From Strigamia acuminata (Eukaryota > Arthropoda > Chilopoda > Geophilomorpha > Linotaeniidae): 60,000 bases of DNA. This document shows positions 52,808 to 60,000 of this stretch, one piece after another; position 1 is the stretch's first letter, and every line of letters starts with the position of its first letter. The notes under the pieces were generated by a model. The model did no database searches. It saw only the letters and a list, made by a program, of their open reading frames with translations, and was not told where the DNA came from. The DNA is taken from positions 7,256,001 through 7,316,000 of the forward strand of contig OX442323.1 in assembly GCA_949358305.1 (NCBI GenBank), read 5' to 3'. A program made the translations under genes and the position numbers.

Positions 52808-55284
52808 ATGGCGGGAAAACGCGACGAACCCGACGATGGATTTAACTCTGAAAACGAATACGATTACGAAAGCGATTGTCGCACAGCTTGCAAATACGGC
52901 GTCAACTGTTATCAAAAAAATCCTCTACATAGAAAAAAATTCAAACATCTACCAACACCAAATTCAAACGTAAACAAATTGACTTTACTGGTTTACATGA
53001 CAACAACAACAACAACAACAACTTTGTTTTCTTTCTTTACAGGATCAAGTAAACTCGAAAAAAATTAAACTAGCCGAAGATATCGAAGAAAATACGACCA
53101 AAAATGGTATAAAATCAATGAAACAACCGACAAAGCTTTTAATTCATTTATTCTTCACTAGATTCTCAACAAATATCAACGAAAACGTCGACAAATTCGG
53201 ATTCCGACGATCCAACATCGGACGAGGCCGAAGATCCCGATTTAACACCTCAAGAGCGAATTAAAAAAAGATTTCTCGTCGACATGCCTCCAGATTTCTA
53301 CTCGTTTTGGGAATTTTGTCAATGCATAAAACCCAGTAAATCAACTAAAATGTCTAAAATCACCTCAAAATGTCGAGAAATAATCGAAAAAAATGTTTTA
53401 TTTAATCTAGGCACGCTTAAAACGTACTTAAATTTAATTCTCGTGGGTCCATTCGACATTTTAGCAGGAAAAATGCAATCAAATTTGAAACCAAAAGCTT
53501 ATTTACGTCACTGGAGGTTCTACTACGATCCACCCGAGTTCGTAACGGTTCTCGCGACGACCGAGAAGAACTCGCAGTTTCATTTGGGTTATTTTCGCGA
53601 CGATCCGAACAAAATGCCGGATTTTGTCGCCTCTAATAACTCGACCAACGATTGCATTTTCACTCCTGTGGGCCCGAATTTATTCGTGGCGGTCAAGTAA
53701 GGCGAAACAAACCAAATAAATAAACGAATGACATTTTTAATGTAAAATTTTGCAGTGCTTACATCAATTCACAGATCAGAAATTCCAAATCAAAGTATTC
53801 GAAAACACATCTGGAGGAATTGAGGGGTCTGAATGGCAAACTGAAAAAATGGGCCGCGGATCACCAGTTCACGTTGGACGCGAGAACGAGAGAGATGAGC
53901 GCGAGACAGAAGCTTGTTGTGGCGGATTCGTTTCATGGAGCTGGAATTGTCGTGCCGTTTGATCGGAAAACTCAAGTCGGGTATCGGCCATTACCGGAAA
54001 CAGATGGTGAAGGAGAAATTTGGAGAAAAAGATGGAGGATTTTTTTTAATTTAAAATTTTGTTTTATTGTAGGTGAATTGCGGAAATTAATGCAGTTGGT
54101 TGTAGACAGTGAAACGGAAGAGGAAAAGACGGCGAATTTTGATAATTTGCACGAGATTGTTACGTTGATTCAATTCGCAAATGATGAGTGCGATTACGGA
54201 ATGGGATTTGAGCTTGGAATCGATTTGTTTTGTTTCGGCGATCCTGTTTTTCATTCTACGATTCTTCGCCTTTTGACGATAGCGTATGATTTGTTGAATC
54301 GACCTCAGTATGCGCAAATCATTAAGGTAAAAAATGAATAATTTTATGTATTCTCTTTCAGAGCAAAATTTTAATATCTTTATAGAAAAATTGTGCATGA
54401 AATTCTGTTTTGGTTGAAAAAGAGATGCATTTTCAAGTGCAAAAGCTTTTATCAGCTTGTAAATGCATGTAAATGAACTGGCTTGGACATACATTTTTGT
54501 GGGTAAAAATGAATTTTTTTAATGTAAAAAAAGTGCAAAAATATCATTTTTTAAGTAAAAAAAATTGCAAAAGTGACATTTTTTAGACAAAAATGTGCAA
54601 AAATGTCATCCTTTTGGACAAAAACTTGCAAAAGTGTCATTTTTTAGACAGAAATGTGCAAAAATATCATTTTTTAAGTAAAAAAAATTGCAAAATTGTC
54701 ATTTTTTAGTCTAAAATGAGCAAAAATGTCATCCTTTTGGACAAAAACTTGCAAAAGTGTCATTTTTAGACAGAAATGTGCAAAAATATCATTTTTTAAG
54801 TAAAAAAAATTGCAAAATTGTTATTTTTTAGACAAAAATGTGCAAAAATGGCATCTTTTTGGATAAAAACTTGCAAAAATTGTCAATTTCTTGGTCAAAA
54901 AGTTGTAAAAATATCATTTTTCAGTCAAAAACGTGCAAAAAAAGCGCAAAAATGTCATTTTTTAGACAAAAATGTGCAAAAATGTCATCCTTTTGGATAA
55001 AAACTAGCAAAAATGTCAATTTCTTGGTCAAAAAGTTGTAAAAATATCATTTTTTAAGTCAAAAACATGCAAAATAAGCGCAAAAATATCCTATTTAGGC
55101 TAATTTATCCCGTCTGTTTTCCTAACTTTGAAAATTAATGAAATTAAATTTAACATTATTTAAACTTCCTTTCTAGGCGCATCTGGAAGACAGGAAAAAG
55201 ACCGGAAACCTGAGCATGTTGACTGAGCATGTTGACTCGATGAATCCCTCCATAATCCCATCGTTTATTTCTTCTACACATTAA
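52808..55284 (+). CDS. HPF1: Histone PARylation factor 1, 7 exons, 432 aa
   Basis: Nuclear factor that completes the PARP1/PARP2 active site and directs ADP-ribosylation to serine at DNA breaks. Exons: 52808-52969, 53043-53106, 53162-53335, 53411-53696, 53756-54006, 54073-54326, 55177-55284; phases agree. Exon 1 holds a PBZ-like zinc motif (CKYGVNCYQKNPLHRKKFKH). The core shows MPPDFYSFWEFCQ, LVGPFDILAGK, HWRFYYDPPEF, FHGAGIVVPF, GYRPLPETD and FANDECDYGMGFELG. The catalytic DE of human HPF1 (Asp283, Glu284) falls in NDECDYG, and human Tyr238-Arg239 in GYR; all are conserved. Human HPF1 is 346 aa; the extra length is N-terminal. Intron 3 is 75 bases with no in-frame stop. The upstream ATG at 52767 is out of frame. 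A partial copy lies at 47.34 kb. Confidence 0.96.
54490..55095. repeat. About 30-bp minisatellite in the last HPF1 intron
   Basis: Some 18 diverged copies of units built from GTGCAAAAATGTCATTTTTTAG and ACAAAAACTTGCAAAAGTGTC. It fills most of the 850-base intron 6. Plus-strand open frames in it are repeat artefacts. Confidence 0.9.
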
Positions 55285-56321
55285 ATCATGCACAAACATA
55301 TAAATACAAACACGACGTTAAAATAATATCAAGTTTTCACGCTCGATGCCTAATCTAAATTAATTCTATTTCGATTTGAAAATGCAAACTTAACTCGAAT
55401 AAAAAATAATTAAAAAAATAAAAAAATCAAGACCAATTCGTAGAATCTTTCTTTGCTATTTATTTATTTTTATTTATTTCTTTTTATTTCTATCCACGTG
55501 GTTTGTTAAGTTTTTTTAAGCGGTGACATTCCATCCCTGGTAGCAGTGTTTGCTCACTGCCTGCCTCGGCCGACGCAATCAGCGATAATCCGATTGGCGC
55601 CATCTCCTCCAGGCTGAACTAACAAATCCTGATGCGTTCACTGCTCGTGGATCGAGATCAATAGCTAGAAAATGGAGACAGTCCCCTCCACCCCAAGGCT
55701 CATCGCACTCGATGTCGATGAATTCGCGCGCGCTTAATTGCAAATCATTTCGTATTCACTAGGAAATATTTCCACAATTGATTTCAATATCTGGAAAAAC
55801 GATGGAAAAATATCAAAATGATGCGGTTAAAACATGATCAATATGAATATATCTAATGTTAGAATTTGATTTTATTATTTCTTTTTTTGAAATCAACAAA
55901 ATGATATTTTGTGACGCCATATTGTCAGCTGCCATGACATTTTTCGATTATAAATATTAAAAAATAAAAAATGAATCAAAGTTATTTTTTTTATTTTTTT
56001 TATTTTTATGTACAGAATAAAATAAAATGTTTTGTCATTATCTTGTGATAAAATGTTGTACTTTTTATTATTTCATTAAAAACAAACTTACGACGCTTTT
56101 ACACGTCACAAGATGGCGCGAGCGGTAAACAACAACAACGAATCGTTAACCGCTGGACCATGCTTAAAAGGTTACATTTACAAAACGGTTTTCAAAAATT
56201 TCAATTCGTGAGTCTTTAAATAAACTTCTAATGAAATGGCACGTTATAAAATATATACAAATCAAAAAATATTAAAATGTTAAAAATATAACTTGAAACT
56301 TCCGGTCCCGTACCCTTTGTT
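55285..56321. other. HPF1 3' region and spacer before the lipoxygenase gene
   Basis: An AATAAA at 55398-55403 is the likely HPF1 poly(A) signal. The stretch at 55.52-55.73 kb is GC-richer (TGCCTGCCTCGGCCGACGC) without a recognisable gene; 56.10-56.16 kb has CACAAGATGGCGCGAGCGG on the plus strand, which looks like a start-site motif but opens only a short frame. The lipoxygenase 3' untranslated region lies at the right end. Confidence 0.45.
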
Positions 56322-59300
56322 CAAATACTTATCGCATTTGGTACGATTTTCGGATCCAGCCATAAATAAGCTTTAGAAGGATCTTTCTGACATCTTGCAG
56401 TAATTTTATCACTTAACTCATTCAGCGAATTACGGAACCTAAACAAAAAAATAATTAATTTATTATTATTACGTAGATACAACATCGCTCCAACATGTCA
56501 CCTTTCAGCTGCAGCTAAAGTCACAGGATCGTACAGATACTGCACTTCAAAATCGCCCAATGAATTTGTTCCTTTCATACTCAGCATGGAAGTGATGACC
56601 ATGATGTCCAACGTGATGCTTTTACTGGGTAAGTAGCTTACAATATCAGCCTCCGTCATAGGAGTCTGTAATTTAATCGAATTAATGTCCATAACAAGTG
56701 TATTTAGACTAAACAGCATTTTGAACAACATTTAAACTGCTTTTTAGACTGTTTGTCTCGATTTCGCTTCAAAAATGGCCGACTTAGTCTGTTTTCAGTG
56801 CTTACTTTGTCTGTGGGGATTTTGCCTACTAAACAGGCTGGATAGTTTGGTGTGAATGCATATTCATCGTATTGTTGGAAGTTAGCGGCAGCATGTCCAA
56901 TGCTGCAAACTGCAATGATTGCGGTGATTGCATCGATGAGTTGTTCGTGAGTTGTGAATCCATTTTCGTCTCCAGGAACTCCCTAGATTGAGTTTTAGAG
57001 TGGTAAAATTCTATGGGAAAAATCAGGAAATGTTCTGAGGTATTACCAACATTCCAACTCCATTTTGATCTCTAGATAAAACCAATTCTTTCCTCCATTC
57101 TTGCAATTCGTGATCATTTCTGAAATCATCTGCTGATTCTGTATTTCCAAAAATATATTTACGTATTTTAAAATAGCTGCTGGATTTGATTTATGGGAAA
57201 TTACTGTAGTAATGGTTGACTATTTCACTGATGTAGTTTCTTAAGATGAGATAAATGGCTATTGAATCATCTCTGTAAGGGTAATGAGGGAGAATCTCTG
57301 GATCTAGAATCTGTGCAGAATAATTCAGTGAGTAAAAGAGAAAAATTTGTAGGTTTGCAAGTGATGGACTTACTCCCCTGGATTCAATTTCTTTTGGAGG
57401 TGCCCCATTTAGATCGAGTCTCCACACTCTAAGTCTATTATTAATATTTATTATTACTGGTATTATCTATTTTTATTATTACAGTGTACTCTGTGTGCAA
57501 GGCTGGACTGGGAACAAATTTAGTACCGGGAAATCTGGATAGGTCGAGCCAAGGGGTATGAAAAAAAATGTCACAATTTCACGGGCCACCAGGGATTTCC
57601 CTGTATCCCGCAGGAATGTGTGGTCCGGACATTATCCCATCCGGACAGGTTTGTTGGAACCCAAACTGAACCTATCCGGACAGCGTCTTAAGGCTCGTTT
57701 ACATTGTTGCAAAATTGCGTTCGAATTGATGCGAGCGTGAAAGTTCGTGTGGCAACCCTTCGCACGTGAAATTTTAGAGTAGATTTGAAGTCTAGTTTTT
57801 CGCTTCGCTTGGAAAGTTTGCACGCGTTGTCCAATGACGGATGAGATAGCGTATGTCGTCACCAACTTCACAATTGAAACGAGACTTCACTTCATCACTT
57901 CTCTTTGCTTCATTGAGAACATGAGAAGCAAATTTTTTCATGTGAATTTTTGGCCGCGACCATTTTGTGTGCTAAATTTCGCAACAATGTAAACGAGCCT
58001 TTAGTCCGAACAAATTTCCGGGGCCGGTTCTATGTCCAGTCCTGTAGAGTATTCTGTATTGGTCATATATTTACCCTCTTCGGATGAGTTCGAACATTCC
58101 ATCTCTGCCACAGGTCATTGTTCGGTCAACCCAACCATTTTTAGATACAAGTTTTTCCAAACCACGACTATTGTAGCAATTTAAAAAGAAATTAATATAC
58201 ATTTGAATTTGGCATTTGACAGTTGGCACTTACGAATTGATGGCCAATAGGTACAGAAAATGTGGTGCCAAAACTCTGAAAATTGGATGAGATGGGGATA
58301 GATTTCTATGAGTACACACAACAACACCTTCCATGACCAGATGTGTAAAGCCTAACATGGAATTGAGGGAAAGGAAAGTTAACCGACAAATATAAACATT
58401 CCTACAAAGGCAAAGTCTATTAATCTCTTATGAATCAACGCATTCAATTCCCTCCCAGGTAAAAAAAAATCTGCAGAATTCTGCAGAAAAAATTCTGCAG
58501 AATTCTGCAGAAAAAATTCTGCAGAAAATCTTTTTTCTCTGAAGAATTCTGCAGAAAAATTGCCAGCCGAAAATATTCTGCAGAAAAGGTTAACATTTTT
58601 CTGCAGAATTCTGCAGAATTTGGTAATTTTTTCTGCAGAATTCTGCAGAACCTTTTTCTAACATGGACATCGTACAATCATGTTCAATAAAACTCGACTT
58701 TTACTGTACGCTGTTAATTGAAATTATGAAATTATGAAAGGATCACTGAAGACAAGGCTGTATTTTCACCTGTTGATTTCTGGTGTTTCACCTAGTGGCA
58801 AAACATGAAATTATATACATTTTCAATTGCCAACGTGTAGTGAAGATCCAGTTTTTTTTTAAAACACGACTATACATCATTTGAATGCACGTAAACTAAA
58901 TTAGTCTTTCTATGTTTACCTAGATGTGTATACGCTTGATGATAAGTGGCATCTGCATTATTATAAAACATTTTCACCAATGTCCAGGTGAATTTAGGAT
59001 CACTAGGTAAAAAAACCTAGAAAATATTAATTTCATTAATGAAGTATTTATTTTTTATTTTTTTATTTTTTTGTTACCGGATTCTCAGGTCCTTTAATTT
59101 GGAACAGTTGAATCGCAATGGGAACAAGGTCGTTGTTTTTATTCAGATAAAAGAGAGCAATTGGAGCGCAAAGCTGACGAGAAAATGAAAAATATTTGTT
59201 GACAATCGCTAATTAGTGATTAAAACGCGTTGGGATTCACCATCCTGTCGCGAGCGCATGGAACAAGTTGCTCCAAAATATCCAAATCGACGATGAAAAT

Positions 59301-59741
59301 TTTATTGGCATTGATGGATTCTTGCAGAGTAGACCCCTCGAGAAATGGCGCCACCATTTTTTCCGTAACCCCCAACCTAAATACACAAATGAAATATTCA
59401 TTTTGTCAAACAGGTGTGTGGGTAAACTTACTTTTCTGGAATTACTTTGCACAGTTTAAGCAACACCGGGTTGCAGCCTTGAACTCGCTGTAATCCAAAC
59501 CACTTGTCTGTATACCAATTCTCAATTGGCTAAAAATTATTATTATTATTATTTTTTATTATTTTATTTTTTATTTTTTTTTAATTGATTCAACTTACGT
59601 AAGGATGTCCTTCACGCAAACTGGTGGTTTTGGTGAATAATTTCTTGACGTCGTTGATTGTTTTCCAGTCGACGATCAAACCGATTAATTTGTTGGAAAA
59701 GTCGGTCACGTATTTGTGACTAAGGATGTCAAACTACGGAG

Positions 59742-59785
<44 letters not shown>

Positions 59786-59860
59786 TTTGTTTTTATTTAT
59801 TTTTATTAATGTTACCATGTATTTGCCTGAAAATTTTTCGTCTGAAGGGAGTGATTTGAT
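56322..59860 (-). CDS. Animal lipoxygenase, 3' part (14 exons), N-terminus outside window
   Basis: Iron dioxygenase of polyunsaturated fatty acids. Exons (minus): 59860-59816, 59733-59599, 59529-59432, 59376-59241, 59173-59078, 59016-58920, 58351-58234, 58167-58075, 57428-57374, 57310-57205, 57138-57047, 56982-56806, 56665-56502, 56438-56322 (last end within one base). The reading starts near [15 protein letters not shown] at the beginning of the catalytic domain. Iron ligands: the two histidines of [12 protein letters not shown], the histidine and asparagine of [17 protein letters not shown], and the C-terminal isoleucine (VPNAISI, stop). Other family blocks: [25 protein letters not shown]. 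The residue that sets R or S chemistry is glycine ([10 protein letters not shown]). PLAT domain not seen. A nested MITE pair sits in the intron at 57.43-58.07 kb. A short upstream exon near 59964 is uncertain. Confidence 0.95.
57498..58044. mobile_element. hAT-like element related to the 2.3/2.9-kb MITEs, interrupted
   Basis: Starts CAAGGCTGGACTGGGAACAA and ends TGTCCAGTCCTG, with GGGCCACCAGGGATTTCCC inside, clearly related to the copies at 2327 and 2883. It is longer and more diverged, and I see no 8-base target duplication. Another MITE is inserted in it. Confidence 0.7.
57691..58000. mobile_element. 310-bp MITE with AGGCTCGTTTACATTGTTGC ends (TTA target)
   Basis: The inverted ends AGGCTCGTTTACATTGTTGC and GCAACAATGTAAACGAGCCT are perfect over 20 bases. 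TTA flanks both sides (57688-57690, 58001-58003), the target size of PIF/Harbinger elements. It is nested in the hAT-like element and lies in a lipoxygenase intron. Confidence 0.87.
58460..58655. repeat. TTCTGCAGAA-rich palindromic repeat
   Basis: At least eight copies of the palindrome TTCTGCAGAA or longer GAATTCTGCAGAATTC, alternating with AAAAAA runs, in a lipoxygenase intron. Any minus-strand ORF here is an artefact. Confidence 0.9.
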
Positions 59861-60000
59861 CTGGAAATGATAAATAAGTGATTATTTTCTGGCTTTTTGT
59901 TGTAATTTTGTTTGCTAAGAATGAAATGTAATGACTTTGATAAATATTCTCACAGGCACGCTAGGTTGCTTGGGTCAGTTTCAAGGAATCTTTTTTGCAA

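Noticed and set aside
54818-55041. Plus-strand ORFs with repeated KNGIFLDKN-like units
   Set aside because: Frames of the minisatellite in HPF1 intron 6.
58741-58805. Possible extra lipoxygenase exon (reading GETPEINR between splice-like sites)
   Set aside because: The conserved [10 protein letters not shown] block forms by joining 58920 directly to 58351; the extra piece would break the iron-binding helix.
1-60000. tRNA, rRNA and CRISPR features
   Set aside because: I looked for T-loop words, rRNA-like stretches and regular spaced repeats and found none that hold up; CRISPR is not expected in a nuclear arthropod genome. A tRNA or snRNA search program would be decisive.

Overview
This is a window of a eukaryotic, almost certainly arthropod, nuclear genome. 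Real genes are split by many short introns (mostly 50-120 bp, GT-AG), the intergenic DNA is AT-rich, and there is a run of the TTAGG telomere-type repeat (written CCTAA here, 48.3-48.5 kb). The gene set also fits: a PDGF/VEGF-related factor, inturned, a P-protein transporter, HPF1 and an animal lipoxygenase. Lipoxygenases are not usual in insects, so a non-insect arthropod (springtail, crustacean, chelicerate) is my guess; this is inference only.

Layout. 0-8.4 kb holds no gene I can support, but has a tight cluster of small DNA-transposon derivatives (2.27-3.02 kb) and a CpG-rich promoter-like stretch (4.1-5.0 kb). 8.46-19.33 kb holds two head-to-tail minus-strand genes that no single long ORF reveals: a 7-exon PDGF/VEGF-like growth factor and a 22-exon inturned (INTU) gene whose introns are full of MITEs and a degenerate satellite. 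19.3-27.5 kb is gene-poor and carries a 2.24-kb foldback element. 27.6-35.3 kb is the densest part: a KCTD8/12/16-type GABA-B receptor auxiliary subunit (minus), a 19-exon OCA2-type P protein (plus, with one GC-AG intron) and a single-exon ankyrin-SOCS box protein (minus, convergent with P).

35.6-52 kb is a rearranged, repeat-rich block. It has a deleted copy of a leucine-rich-repeat gene (35.6-36.5 kb), decayed tandem copies of an RNF216-like RBR E3 ligase gene (38.4-39.8 and 45.1-45.9 kb) split by a complete, young Ty1/copia retrotransposon (39,957-44,746, identical LTRs), a chimeric fragment of HPF1 (47.3 kb), two inverted-repeat elements, and the intact LRR gene (49.97-51.39 kb). 52.8-55.3 kb is a complete 7-exon HPF1 gene. 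56.3-60 kb is the 3' part of a lipoxygenase gene on the minus strand, cut by the window edge.

The genes do not form one pathway. P protein (pigment organelle transport), inturned (planar polarity and cilia), Pvf (receptor tyrosine kinase signalling), KCTD (GABA-B signalling), ASB (ubiquitin ligase adaptor), HPF1 (serine ADP-ribosylation with PARP1) and lipoxygenase (oxylipin synthesis) are independent housekeeping or developmental genes. I found no convincing new multi-gene system. The most unusual items are the Pvf-like factor lacking the cysteines of the interchain disulphide, the Gly at the lipoxygenase stereo-determinant site, the telomere-repeat-bearing inverted-repeat element, and the LRR/HPF1/RBR duplication block. 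Exon coordinates were worked out by eye from splice sites, reading phase and similarity to known family members.
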